Below the pieces are notes generated by a model. The model saw nothing but the letters and a program-made list of their open reading frames with translations. It did not search any database and was not told the origin of the DNA. Below, one piece after another: positions 55,454 to 63,514 of a stretch of 64,000 bases of DNA; position 1 is the stretch's first letter; each line of letters begins with the position of its first letter. The stretch is from Phycisphaerales bacterium. Its GTDB lineage: Bacteria > Planctomycetota > Phycisphaerae > Phycisphaerales > UBA1924. Location of the stretch: the NCBI GenBank assembly GCA_040221175.1, contig JAVJVK010000019.1, positions 248,001-312,000 on the forward strand. The letters are read 5' to 3'. A program made the translations under genes and the position numbers.

Positions 55454-57163
55454 TCAGGCCGGCGTGGGTGCCAGCACCGCCCGCCCCGCCACGCCATCGC
55501 CCACTCCCGCCCGCTCCAACCCCAGCACGTCCGCCACCACCGCCTCGGCCGTCGCCCAGCGACCGGCGCCCCGGCCGCGGACCAGCGTGGTCGCACCATC
55601 CGAACCAATCATCTCCGCGGCGTTCCACTCGCCGGGCAGGTCGAAGAGCGGGTCGCCCGGCTCCACCGCCTCGATCGCCACCGACAGCGTGCCGCCCGCG
55701 TCGAGCGTGGCGACCTGGCGATGCACGCGGCCGGGCGTGGCCCGGCGCACGTCGGCGAAGCGCAGGTCGGGCTCCCGGGCGCAGCCGATGCCCCGCGCCA
55801 GCGCGAGCACGCGGAGCTTGTCCAGGCTGTCGCGGCCGTCCAGGTCGCGCGAGGGGTCGGCCTCGGCCAGCCCGAGGTCCTGCGCTTCGGCGATGGCGCT
55901 CTCCAGCGAGGCGCCATCGGCAAGACGCGAGAGCACGAAGTTCGCCGTGCCGTTGAGCACGCCGCGGATGCGCGTGGCCCCCAGCCGGACCGCCGCCTCC
56001 AGCACCGGCGCGCCCCCGCCCACCGATGCGGAGGCGAGCAGCCGGCGGTCGACCGCCTCGGCCAGCGCGAACAGTTCCTCGCCGTGCTCGGCCAGCACGG
56101 CCTTGTTCGCCGTCACGACGTGCGCACCGGACTCGAGCGCGGCGGCGATGGCGTCCCGCGCCGGCTCCACGCCGCCCATGGCCTCGACCACGACGTCGGC
56201 CCCGCACCGGGCGACCTCGGCGGGGTCGGTCGAGATCACGCCCACGCCATGGCGGCGCAGCGTCGCGTCGTGCTTCTCGATGTCGCGCACGCTCGCGGCG
56301 ACCACCTCGAAGCGCTCGGGCATCTGGCACAGCAGCTCGAGCACCCCCCCACCGACGACGCCCACGCCCAGCAGCGCCACGCGGAGGGGCCGGGGTGCTT
56401 CGTGGAAGCCGCCGAGTTGCGAACCAAAATCGCTCACCTCGGTGACGTTCGCCGCGTTCACCCGGCCGACCTCGAACGCCAAGCCACGCTCGCGGGCAAA
56501 CCGCACGGCCTTGTGCTGGAGGATCGAGCCGTCCAGCCGCAGCGCATCCTCGAACGACGCCCGCTCGAAGCGTCTGGGCGGCGGGCCCCCACGCACGAGG
56601 GGCCTTGCCGGGTCGTGCTCGTAGAGGCCGTCGACGTCCTTGAGCAATCGGCACCGATCGGCCCCGAGCCCGTCGGCCAGCACCAGCGCGGTCAGGTCCG
56701 AGCCGCCGCGACCGAGCGTGACCGTGCGGCCGTGGTCGTCGATGGCCAAAAAGCCGGGCGCCACGACCACGCCCTGCGATTCGAGCGCGGCGCGCACGCG
56801 GCCCGTGTCGAACCCCAGCGGCCGCGCGTCGAGCGCCGGGCCCTCGGCCCGCAACCCGATCGACGCCGGGTCGAGCAGCGCCGCCGTGACGCCCACGCGG
56901 TCGAGGCAGCCCACCAGCCGGGCCGCGCTCTCACGCTCGCCGCAGGACAGGATCGCCGCCGTGGCGTGCGGATCGGCCTGCAGCCCCTCACGCTGGCACG
57001 AGGCGAGCAATGCATCGGTGCGCCCGGCAAAGGCCGAGACCACCGCGACGACCTTCCACCCCTCGCGCCGCCAGCGGTAGACCTCGTGCACGGCGATGCG
57101 CAGCCGGGCCTCGTTGGTCAGCACCGAGCCGCCGAACTTCAGCACGATCACACGCCCGCACAT
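55454..57163 (-). CDS. Bifunctional aspartate kinase-homoserine dehydrogenase without ACT domains
   Basis: A 569-residue fusion. Residues 1 to ~240 are the kinase: VIVLKFGGSVLTNEARLRI, VVAVVSAFAGRTDALL, GRGGSDLTALVLADGLGADR and DVDGLYEHDPA. Residues from ~258 are the dehydrogenase: VALLGVGVVGGGVLELL (NAD(P) site), NKAVLAEHGEELFALAE, GVLNGTANFVLSRL, and EADPSRDLDGRDSLDKLRVL with the catalytic Asp/Lys. The ~150-residue ACT region that separates these parts in ThrA, and the ACT tail of free-standing Hom, are both missing, so allosteric control by threonine or lysine is unlikely. ATG at 57163 follows GGAGG and overlaps the end of the trans-sulfuration gene by 16 bases. Regulation probably comes from the SAM riboswitch upstream. 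Confidence 0.92.
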   Translation of the reverse strand: MCGRVIVLKFGGSVLTNEARLRIAVHEVYRWRREGWKVVAVVSAFAGRTDALLASCQREGLQADPHATAAILSCGERESAARLVGCLDRVGVTAALLDPASIGLRAEGPALDARPLGFDTGRVRAALESQGVVVAPGFLAIDDHGRTVTLGRGGSDLTALVLADGLGADRCRLLKDVDGLYEHDPARPLVRGGPPPRRFERASFEDALRLDGSILQHKAVRFARERGLAFEVGRVNAANVTEVSDFGSQLGGFHEAPRPLRVALLGVGVVGGGVLELLCQMPERFEVVAASVRDIEKHDATLRRHGVGVISTDPAEVARCGADVVVEAMGGVEPARDAIAAALESGAHVVTANKAVLAEHGEELFALAEAVDRRLLASASVGGGAPVLEAAVRLGATRIRGVLNGTANFVLSRLADGASLESAIAEAQDLGLAEADPSRDLDGRDSLDKLRVLALARGIGCAREPDLRFADVRRATPGRVHRQVATLDAGGTLSVAIEAVEPGDPLFDLPGEWNAAEMIGSDGATTLVRGRGAGRWATAEAVVADVLGLERAGVGDGVAGRAVLAPTPA

Positions 57164-58422
57164 GCGGCCACCCCCTCCGTGCTGACCAAGTCGCTGGAGG
57201 ACTCGCTGCCCGTCTTGCGGCGCGCGGCGGCGATGGCCCGTTCCAGGTCGGCGAGGATCGCCGCCGCCGGTTCGAGCCCGACGCTCAAGCGCAGGAGCCC
57301 GTCGGCGATGCCGCACGCGCGGCGGTGCTGCGCGGGCACGTCGGCGTGGGTCATCGTGGCCGGGTGGGTGATGAGCGTCTCGACCGAGCCCACGTGCTCG
57401 ACCAGCGTGCACAGTTCCAGCGACTCGGCGACGATGCGGGCGGCATCGAGCCCGCCGCGCACCTCGAAGCTGAGCACCGCGCCGTGGCATGGTGCGCCGC
57501 TTTGGCCAACGGGCAGGTGCTGGCGCTCGGCCAGTTCCCGGGCCGCGCCGGTGGCCAGACCGGGGTAGTTGACGACCTCGATGGCCTCGTGCGCATCCAG
57601 CCAGCGGGCGATCTCCAGCGCGGTCGCGCTCTGGCGTTCCAGCCGCAGGGGCAGGGTCTTGAGTCCGTTGATGGTCGCCCACGCGTTGAAGGGGCTCTGG
57701 ATGGCGCCGGTGCACTTGCGGATGAAGCGGATGCGCTCGAGCAGCTTCTCGTCACGCGAAACCAGCGCGCCGCCCAGGGCGATCGAGTGGCCGTCGATGA
57801 ACTTGGTCGTCGAGTACACCGAGACGTCGACGCCCAGGTCGAGCGGTTGCTGCAGCAAGGCGGTCTGGAACGTGTTGTCGACCGCCAGCAGCGCCCCGGC
57901 CTCCTGCGCGACGGCGGCGATGGACCGGACGTCGCTGACTTCCAGCACCGGGTTGCTGGGCGTCTCGACGAAGATCAGCCTGGTATTGCCGCGGACTTCG
58001 CGCCGCACGGCGTTCACGTCGGTCGTGTCGACGAAGGTCGCCTCGATGCCCAGGCCGGGCAGGACCTCGCGGAGCAGGCGGACCGTGCCGCCATAGACCG
58101 ACCGCCCGCACACGACGTGGTCGCCCGCCCGCAGCACGGCCAGGAACAGGGCCGTCTCGGCGGCCAGGCCCGTGCCGAAGCACGCCGCCGGCGGGGCGTG
58201 CTCGAGCCGGCCCAGGGCGTCCTCGAGCACCGCGACGGTCGGATTGCTGACGCGCGAATACTGGTGGGGCGGATTGCTGCCCACGCCATCCCGGCGGAAC
58301 GTGGTGCTCTGGGCGATGGTGGCGGTCAGCGGCTCGCCGTCGCCCCCGCCGCGGCCGATGCTCGGGCAGAAGGCGGGCGGGCCGAACGGATCGGTCGAAT
58401 TGGAATTGGTAACGTGTCCCAT
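57148..58422 (-). CDS. PLP-dependent trans-sulfuration enzyme (MetB/MetZ-like)
   Basis: A 424-residue Cys/Met-metabolism PLP enzyme. YSRVSNPTVAVLEDALGRLE, the PLP lysine in STTKFIDGHS, VETPSNPVLEVSD and SVGLEP near the end are standard. AIQSPFNAWATINGLKTLPL suggests the O-acyl-homoserine sulfhydrylase or cystathionine gamma-synthase branch rather than a lyase. It would join activated homoserine to sulfide or cysteine on the way to methionine. AAGGAG lies 8 bases before the ATG. The leader carries a SAM riboswitch, so the gene should be off when methionine/SAM is plentiful. First gene of the operon with the kinase-dehydrogenase. Confidence 0.9.
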   Translation of the reverse strand: MGHVTNSNSTDPFGPPAFCPSIGRGGGDGEPLTATIAQSTTFRRDGVGSNPPHQYSRVSNPTVAVLEDALGRLEHAPPAACFGTGLAAETALFLAVLRAGDHVVCGRSVYGGTVRLLREVLPGLGIEATFVDTTDVNAVRREVRGNTRLIFVETPSNPVLEVSDVRSIAAVAQEAGALLAVDNTFQTALLQQPLDLGVDVSVYSTTKFIDGHSIALGGALVSRDEKLLERIRFIRKCTGAIQSPFNAWATINGLKTLPLRLERQSATALEIARWLDAHEAIEVVNYPGLATGAARELAERQHLPVGQSGAPCHGAVLSFEVRGGLDAARIVAESLELCTLVEHVGSVETLITHPATMTHADVPAQHRRACGIADGLLRLSVGLEPAAAILADLERAIAAARRKTGSESSSDLVSTEGVAACAGV

Positions 58423-58527
58423 GCCGTGAACTCCTTCACAGCATCGAGAGCTTCCAGTGCTGGCGTGGACGCGGCGAACATCGCCGCTTGTTTGCCGAGT
58501 GTCGTCCGTGTTCGGACGGCCTCGACC
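58423..58527 (-). promoter_or_regulatory. Expression platform of the SAM riboswitch
   Basis: Between the aptamer and the ATG the minus strand can form CGTCCG-AACA-CGGACG (58518-58503) and the perfect 7-bp stem GCGGCGA/TCGCCGC just after it. No T-run follows, so control is more likely on translation: the AAGGAG of the next gene is at the end of this stretch. Confidence 0.5.
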
Positions 58528-58632
58528 GCATCGCTCCCCACGCCGGGGCTGGCCTCGGCACCGTGGCTCGATCAGGACGATCGGCTCGGTTGCCGCCCGG
58601 GACCTTGTGAGGCATCCCGGGACTCTTGATGC
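58528..58632 (-). ncRNA. SAM-I-clan riboswitch aptamer
   Basis: On the minus strand the closing stem GCATC/GATGC (58632-58628 and 58532-58528) leads into AAGAG, then stem CCCGGGA/TCCCGGG and the conserved GGCAACC (58594-58588). Further on come ACGGTGCCGAGGCCAGC, which corresponds to the GGTGCxAAxxCCxxC strand of SAM-I riboswitches, and a CCCC/GGGG last stem. The 105-base length is normal. P2 is short and seems to lack the kink-turn of the classic S-box, so a SAM-IV or SAM-I/IV variant is possible. It lies just after a promoter and before a methionine gene. Confidence 0.82.
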
Positions 58633-58643
58633 ATGTCGGGCAG

Positions 58644-58671
58644 AGCATAGCCACCACACAGCAGCGGTCAA
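58644..58671 (-). promoter_or_regulatory. Promoter of the methionine/homoserine operon
   Basis: TTGACC (58671-58666), a 16-base spacer and TATGCT (58649-58644) on the minus strand. Transcription would start near 58637, only a few bases before the riboswitch aptamer, as expected for a riboswitch leader. Confidence 0.8.
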
Positions 58672-58887
58672 GCGGGGTATCTCCTGGGCCGCGGGGCGGT
58701 TCTCCCGGATGGATCCGAACGCGTGCCGCCCAAGATGATGCCGGATTCATCGGGCTGCCAATGGGGGATTCACGTGCGGGGCCGAAACTTCTCCTGTATC
58801 AAGCATGGCCCACGAACTCCCCGGGGCGTACCACCGGGCTGGGGGGCCGAGAGCAAAAGATTCGGTACGCACACAGGAGACTTCACC

Positions 58888-59070
58888 ATGTTGGGTTGGG
58901 CACTCGCGTTCTTCATCATCGCCATCATCGCCGCCGTGTTCGGCTTTGGAGGAATCGCGTCGGGCGCCGCGACGATCGCGCAGATCCTCTTCGTCATCTT
59001 CCTCGTGCTGTTCGTGCTGTCGCTGATCTTCGGCCTCGTGCGCCGGGGCAGCGCCAGCGCCCGCGTCTAG
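58888..59070 (+). CDS. DUF1328 family membrane protein
   Basis: A 60-residue protein made of two membrane helices: [20 protein letters not shown] then [20 protein letters not shown]. This is the YtjA/DUF1328 pattern, a family of tiny membrane proteins often induced under osmotic or envelope stress. AGGAG lies 8 bases before the ATG. It is followed by the acidic lipoprotein gene after 71 bases, with its own ribosome site. Confidence 0.88.
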   Translation: MLGWALAFFIIAIIAAVFGFGGIASGAATIAQILFVIFLVLFVLSLIFGLVRRGSASARV

Positions 59071-59141
59071 ATCCACGCCGGCACGATGCCGCCAACACCA
59101 CGTTCGTTTCCAATGTCACGTACCCCAGAAGGGAGCACACC

Positions 59142-59339
59142 ATGAGCCATCGCACCACGCTTCGAAACCTGACCAAGGGCCTGACCGCCGCATCGGCCAT
59201 CACGCTGTTCGGCCTTTCGGCCGCCATGATCGGTTGTGAGGACGCCGGCGACGAGACCGAGGACGCTATCGAAGAGACCGGCGACGCCATGGACGATGCG
59301 GTCGACGAGACCGAAGACGCCATCGACGACATGGGCTGA
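59142..59339 (+). CDS. Small acidic lipoprotein
   Basis: A 65-residue protein. A signal peptide ends at AAMIGC (Cys32). The mature part of ~34 residues is almost entirely acidic: DETEDAIEETGDAMDD and AVDETEDAIDDMG. The DAI/DAM/DAV/DAI triplets recur 7, 4 and 7 residues apart, which suits an amphipathic helix of hendecad type. No database family is recalled with confidence. GGGAG precedes the ATG. Expected to sit on the membrane surface among stress-type genes. Confidence 0.8.
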   Translation: MSHRTTLRNLTKGLTAASAITLFGLSAAMIGCEDAGDETEDAIEETGDAMDDAVDETEDAIDDMG

Positions 59340-59420
59340 CCCGACTCGGCCCGAGCGTGCATCGTCACCAATTCCGCAACCAGTTCCGCTAGCAGGCCAT
59401 CGTGCGAGGAGAACCACGCC

Positions 59421-59879
59421 ATGGAAACCATCACCAACCTCGATAAGGACACCGTGGGTGGTGTGAAGTCGCTTGTCGAGATCAACATCGACTCGAGCAA
59501 GGGCTTCGAGACCGCCGCGGAGAACATCGAGAACGCCGACATCGCCGGCTATTTCCGTCAGTGCTCGGCACGTCGTGCCCAGTTCGCCGAGCAGCTCAAG
59601 CGCGTTGTTGACGTCAATAACGCCGACGTTCCCGAGGATGGCACCGCCAAGGGGTCGATCCACCGCTGGTGGCTCGACGTGCGCGGCACCATCCAGAACG
59701 GCGACGAGCACGCCATCCTGGCCGAAGCCGAGCGAGGCGAGGACTCGATCAAGAACACGTACGAGTCCGTGCTGAAGAAGACCGCCGGCAGCCCGCTGAA
59801 CGCCGTGCTGACCGACCAGTACGCCTCGGTCAAGGAAACGCACGACACCATCCGCGACATGCGCGACGCCCGGGCCTGA
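59421..59879 (+). CDS. DUF2383/PA2169 family four-helix-bundle protein
   Basis: A 152-residue soluble protein. VGGVKSLVEINIDSSKGFET, FRQCSARRAQFAEQLKRVVD, GTAKGSIHRWWLDVRGTI and EDSIKNTYESVLKKTAGSP are the helices of the PA2169-type ferritin-like fold. The family often appears with stress and biofilm genes; its biochemical role is not settled. GAGGAGAA lies ~11 bases upstream of the ATG. Third gene in the same-strand run after DUF1328 and the acidic lipoprotein. Confidence 0.88.
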   Translation: METITNLDKDTVGGVKSLVEINIDSSKGFETAAENIENADIAGYFRQCSARRAQFAEQLKRVVDVNNADVPEDGTAKGSIHRWWLDVRGTIQNGDEHAILAEAERGEDSIKNTYESVLKKTAGSPLNAVLTDQYASVKETHDTIRDMRDARA

Positions 59880-59910
59880 CCCAGCAGCGTCGCACGTGAA
59901 CCCCCCAGTA

Positions 59911-59943
59911 GGCGGTCGTCCGGGTGTTTCTCGGACGGCCGCC
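59911..59943 (+). terminator. Strong hairpin after the DUF2383 gene
   Basis: GGCGGTCGTCCG (59911-59922) pairs with CGGACGGCCGCC (59932-59943) with one G-T wobble and a 9-base loop. No T-run follows, so it may slow or protect the transcript end rather than act as an intrinsic terminator. Confidence 0.45.
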
Positions 59944-60039
59944 TCGCCATGCGCCGGGGCTTGATCGCATAGGATGCGACGGTCGATCCAACGCCCGACT
60001 TTCCCGGCGAACTCGGCCCGGCCAGCGAGGATCCGTGCG

Positions 60040-61482
60040 ATGCGACAGCAGCCCAACCCCGTCGTCCTGGTGTTCTTGCCCCTTATTGGATTACCGTGGC
60101 CTGGCGGACCGGCGCTGGCCCAAGAGCAGGCCGAACGCGACGCCGCCGTTGCCCAACCGCCCGAAGGCATGCTCGAGAATGATCGCGGCGAGGACGGGCT
60201 GGCATTGCTCCGCGCCGCCGACGAGGCGCTCCGGGATGTCTCGGCCATCGCCTTTACCGTAACGCGCGAGGGCGTGGGCGCCCTGGCGACCCGCGACCCG
60301 CACGTTGTCGCCCGCGCAGTTGCAGTTCGGACCAGCGGCGCGTCCCGCGCGGGACTGCTTGATGCCGCTTCAACGCCCCAGTGGCACGTGGCGGTGTTCG
60401 GCCTGAGCAGCACGCTCGACCACGCGTCGCCGCGGGCGCCCTTTGCGTTCACGATGAACGAGCAAGGCGTTCGCGTCATCGACTTCGGCGAGCGCACCCT
60501 CGTAGAAAGCGGCCACGAGCACGCCTCGGCGGTACTCATGGAGTCGGATGCCCACGCCGCGCTGGAGTGGCTGGCCGAGTGGGAGACGCTGGTCGGCCGC
60601 CCGATCGTGGATCAGGCGCCGCGCGTCCCTCCGAAGCTCGATGGCCGCATCGCCATCGGCGACGAGCTCACCAATGCCATCTACGTCGACCTGGCCGAGT
60701 TCCCCAACACGTACGCCTTCGGCGCCTGGTGGTTCCTGGGCGTCGATGACGGGCTCCCGCGCCGCAGCGAACTGGTGTACTACGACGTGCGCAACGACGA
60801 CAACGTCAGCGTCGGAGACGGCGTCTCACGCACCACGATATCGGATATCCAGCGGCTCGACAGCCCGGCCGATACGGCCGACGCCATCGTCCGGGCTGCC
60901 AGCCTGATCGATGGGGCGGGCCGGTTCGAGCCGCAGGACGGCCCCTATTCCGAGCGTATCGACCCGGCCAACCCGTTCGCGCTGCCCACGCCTCCCGGCT
61001 ACGAGACAAAGGCCTTCCAGCCCGCCGATTTGCAGCGCCAGGCCGCGGCCGCCGCGCCCCCGCTGAACATTCCGGCGCCGGACTTCACCCTCGTCGATCC
61101 GCAGGGCGACAGCCACACGCTTTCGCAGTACCAGGGCGGCATCGTCATTCTCGACTTCTGGGCAACCTGGTGCGGACCCTGCCTCATGGTCATGCCCCAC
61201 CTCCAGGCCGTACACGAACAGTTCAAGGGACAGAACGTCACGGTCATGGGCATCAACGCCTGGGAGAACGGCGACCCGCAAGCGCTGATGAAGGAAGAGG
61301 GCTTTGACTACCTGCTGCTGCTGAACGGCGACGCCGTGGCCGCCGAGTACGGCGTGACCGGCATTCCCACGATGGTCGTGATCGACCAGCAGGGCGTGAT
61401 CGTCGAACGACACGTCGGCGCCGACCCGCAGATCAGGGAGAAGCTCGTCGAGACGATCACGCGGTTGCAAGGCGAAAACTAG
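60040..61482 (+). CDS. Secreted TlpA-like thioredoxin domain protein
   Basis: A 480-residue exported protein: signal peptide (VVLVFLPLIGLPWPGGPALA), ~300 residues with the pattern of a lipoprotein-carrier-like beta domain (GVGALATRDPHVVARAVAVR, PKLDGRIAIGDELTNAIYVD), then a redoxin: APDFTLVDPQGDSHTLSQY, DFWATWCGPCLMVMPHLQA with the active CxxC, and VTGIPTMVVIDQQG with the cis-Pro. It would reduce or isomerise disulfides in the periplasm. Start at 60040 was chosen for GAGGA upstream; the longer form to 59974 is not needed. Relevant partner candidates are the Cys-bracketed dockerin proteins. Confidence 0.88.
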   Translation: MRQQPNPVVLVFLPLIGLPWPGGPALAQEQAERDAAVAQPPEGMLENDRGEDGLALLRAADEALRDVSAIAFTVTREGVGALATRDPHVVARAVAVRTSGASRAGLLDAASTPQWHVAVFGLSSTLDHASPRAPFAFTMNEQGVRVIDFGERTLVESGHEHASAVLMESDAHAALEWLAEWETLVGRPIVDQAPRVPPKLDGRIAIGDELTNAIYVDLAEFPNTYAFGAWWFLGVDDGLPRRSELVYYDVRNDDNVSVGDGVSRTTISDIQRLDSPADTADAIVRAASLIDGAGRFEPQDGPYSERIDPANPFALPTPPGYETKAFQPADLQRQAAAAAPPLNIPAPDFTLVDPQGDSHTLSQYQGGIVILDFWATWCGPCLMVMPHLQAVHEQFKGQNVTVMGINAWENGDPQALMKEEGFDYLLLLNGDAVAAEYGVTGIPTMVVIDQQGVIVERHVGADPQIREKLVETITRLQGEN

Positions 61483-61484
61483 GG

Positions 61485-61536
61485 CCGCATCAAAAGAAAG
61501 AAGAAGGCCCCCGCGATCAGCGCGATCGCAGGGGCC
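61485..61536 (-). terminator. Terminator of the Tyr/Asp-rich protein gene
   Basis: GGCCCC and GGGGCC, with GCGATC/GATCGC inside, form a long stem at 61506-61536. On the minus strand a T-rich stretch (TTCTTCTTTCTTTT) follows. It also lies just past the stop of the convergent TlpA-like gene. Confidence 0.75.
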
Positions 61537-61570
61537 CGGTGACTCACGGCTTCAGGTCAGTGATCGGTGC

Positions 61571-62779
61571 TTACCGCATCGACAGGCGATCGCCGTTGAC
61601 CTTGACGCGCTTGGCGTGCAGGACCGGGCGACCGTTCATGTCGCGTTCATAGCCGCGGATGATAATCCGATCACCCTGCTTGGCGTCGAATTCATTGCGA
61701 TTCTTGGCCAGGCTCGATGGCAAGGCGACCATCTTGCTCGAGCCGTCACGCATCTCGATCTTCAGGATCGTGTAGCGATCGTGATCGGTCTGAGCACTCG
61801 ACACGCTGCGGACGGTGCCCTCCACGCGTGCCATGGGCTGCCGCTTGCCCGACGCGTCCCACTGTGGACTCGCCGCCAGCGTCACGCGCTCGCCGTTGAC
61901 GTTCAGGCGGTGCGTGGTCAGGACCTTGCGGCCTTCCATCTCCTGGCCGACGCCCTTGAAGGTCACGCGATCGCCCTTCTCGAACGGAAGTTCGTCCTTG
62001 GACATCTTCGGGCCCAGGTTCACCACCTGCTTCTTGTCGCCGTCCTTGAACGCGACTCGGGCGATCAGGTTGGTCCCGTGCTCCTTGCCGGTGCCGCGGA
62101 GGAACTCGATCGAGTCAACTTCGCCGCGAACCCGCCGCATGCGATCTTCATGCGCCTTGTGGCTCTTGGCGTGCTTGCTCTTGTCGTAGGCGTCCCTGGC
62201 CTGCTTGCCCTGGCGGTCGCTCGGCATGGCGCGATCGCCTCGCTGCCGTTCGCCATCGCCCGCCCTCTGGCGTTCGCTGCGATCGGCATTGGCATAATCC
62301 CACGTGACGACGTAGTAGTACGGGTCGTACGCGTACTGGCGATCGTTGTCGTAGAAGCCGTCGGCGTAGCCCGAGGTATACGCCTCGCCATACTCGGTGC
62401 TCAGGTCGACGACCGTGTCGTAGCCGTACCGATCGTCGTAGAAGCCATCGTAATATCCGTCCCAGTAGCCGTCATACCAGTTCGAATCGACCGTGTAGCC
62501 GTAGTCGTACCAGCCGTAGTCATCCTGATACGCGCCAACGTCGTCCGAGTCGTACTCATAGTCGACGAAGTCGTTGCCATCGAACCAGTCGGTGGGGTCA
62601 TACCACTCTTCCTTGTGATAGCCTTCGTCGGCTTCCCATTCCCACTCGCCGGGGTTCTGCATGGCCTGACGTTCGCGCTGGTCGTTCTGGGCGTGCACGG
62701 AGGCGGGCGCCCCGGCGATCATGGCCAGTGCGAGAGTCGCGGGGATGGCGGCGGTCAGTTTGCGTTGCAGGGTCAACAT
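61571..62779 (-). CDS. Exported Tyr/Asp-rich protein with OB-like repeats
   Basis: A 402-residue protein. Signal peptide (MLTLQRKLTAAIPATLALAM, then GAPASVHAQ). Residues ~35-150 are extraordinarily rich in Tyr, Asp, Trp and Gly, for example WYDGYWDGYYDGFYDD. A basic linker (RQRAGDGERQRGDRAMPSDR) follows. The C-terminal ~170 residues hold two similar beta domains: VRGEVDSIEFLRGTGKEHG to KGVGQEMEGRKVLTTHRLNV and VEGTVRSVSSAQTDHDRYTI to RGYERDMNGRPVLHAKRVKV. These look like OB-type folds. AGGAGG lies just before the ATG. A sticky matrix or metal-binding role is possible; not recognised otherwise. Confidence 0.8.
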   Translation of the reverse strand: MLTLQRKLTAAIPATLALAMIAGAPASVHAQNDQRERQAMQNPGEWEWEADEGYHKEEWYDPTDWFDGNDFVDYEYDSDDVGAYQDDYGWYDYGYTVDSNWYDGYWDGYYDGFYDDRYGYDTVVDLSTEYGEAYTSGYADGFYDNDRQYAYDPYYYVVTWDYANADRSERQRAGDGERQRGDRAMPSDRQGKQARDAYDKSKHAKSHKAHEDRMRRVRGEVDSIEFLRGTGKEHGTNLIARVAFKDGDKKQVVNLGPKMSKDELPFEKGDRVTFKGVGQEMEGRKVLTTHRLNVNGERVTLAASPQWDASGKRQPMARVEGTVRSVSSAQTDHDRYTILKIEMRDGSSKMVALPSSLAKNRNEFDAKQGDRIIIRGYERDMNGRPVLHAKRVKVNGDRLSMR

Positions 62780-63083
62780 GGTGTTACCTCCTTTTCGGTG
62801 CCGGCGAAACAGAAAGTGAAAGAGAGCGTGCGCCGGCAATGAAGCGTGGCGGACTGGACACGTGCGTCACAAGGTCCGCCCTCTCGTCATGATGCACACT
62901 ACCGCCCCATCCGTAACCGGCCACTGAATGCAGCATGAATCGATGCTCATATCGAGGTTGGCGCCGCTCGGGTCCTCGCCTCCTGATGCGAATGAGTCCG
63001 GTTTCATCCCCGCTTCACTGTTCGGTCAGCGTGAGCGGGGAACATTCGGATGACTCCAAGACAGTTGAACAGGAGAAAGCCAG
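62780..63083. other. Divergent intergenic region of two stress-type genes
   Basis: No gene in these 304 bases. GCCGGC occurs at 62802 and 62831 as a wide inverted pair. AGGAG sits before the DUF883-like start. I could not fix a promoter for either side. Confidence 0.4.
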
Positions 63084-63389
63084 ATGTCCAGCAATCGATC
63101 TTCTACCGCCGACCCTAAGGCAGACGTCGACGCCATCCGCGACGACCTTGCTTCGCTCAAGGCAGACGTGGCCGCTTTGATCAATGACGTGGCCGAACGG
63201 GGTGCCAGCCGAGCGTCGGACGTCGCCAATCAGGCGAGCGCCAAGGCCCATGAGATCGGCGATGCCGCACGCGATCAGGCAACCGAAGCACATGATCGCC
63301 TGGCCCTTGAGGTATCCCAGCGGCCGTTGCTGTGGCTCGCCGGGGCCGCCGTGGCCGGGGCGCTCATCTCGCGCGGCGTGCGCCGCTGA
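63084..63389 (+). CDS. DUF883/ElaB-like membrane-anchored protein
   Basis: A 101-residue protein. A helical first part (PKADVDAIRDDLASLKADVA, then ALINDVAERGASRASDVAN) leads to a C-terminal anchor: LEVSQRPLLWLAGAAVAGAL followed by ISRGVRR. This matches the YqjD/ElaB/YgaM (DUF883) proteins, which sit in the inner membrane and contact ribosomes in stationary phase. AGGAG precedes the ATG. Together with the next two genes it resembles the yqjD-yqjE-yqjK order of enterobacteria. Confidence 0.85.
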   Translation: MSSNRSSTADPKADVDAIRDDLASLKADVAALINDVAERGASRASDVANQASAKAHEIGDAARDQATEAHDRLALEVSQRPLLWLAGAAVAGALISRGVRR

Positions 63390-63514
63390 CGATCGTTTGT
63401 GCTTCTCTCCTCTGCCCTCCGCCCCTTGGGGCGGGGGGCACACTTACACGTTTTAGACCGTCGCGTACCGCAACGAGGCGCACGCCACCTGAGCTGACTG
63501 GGGGGAACCAGACC

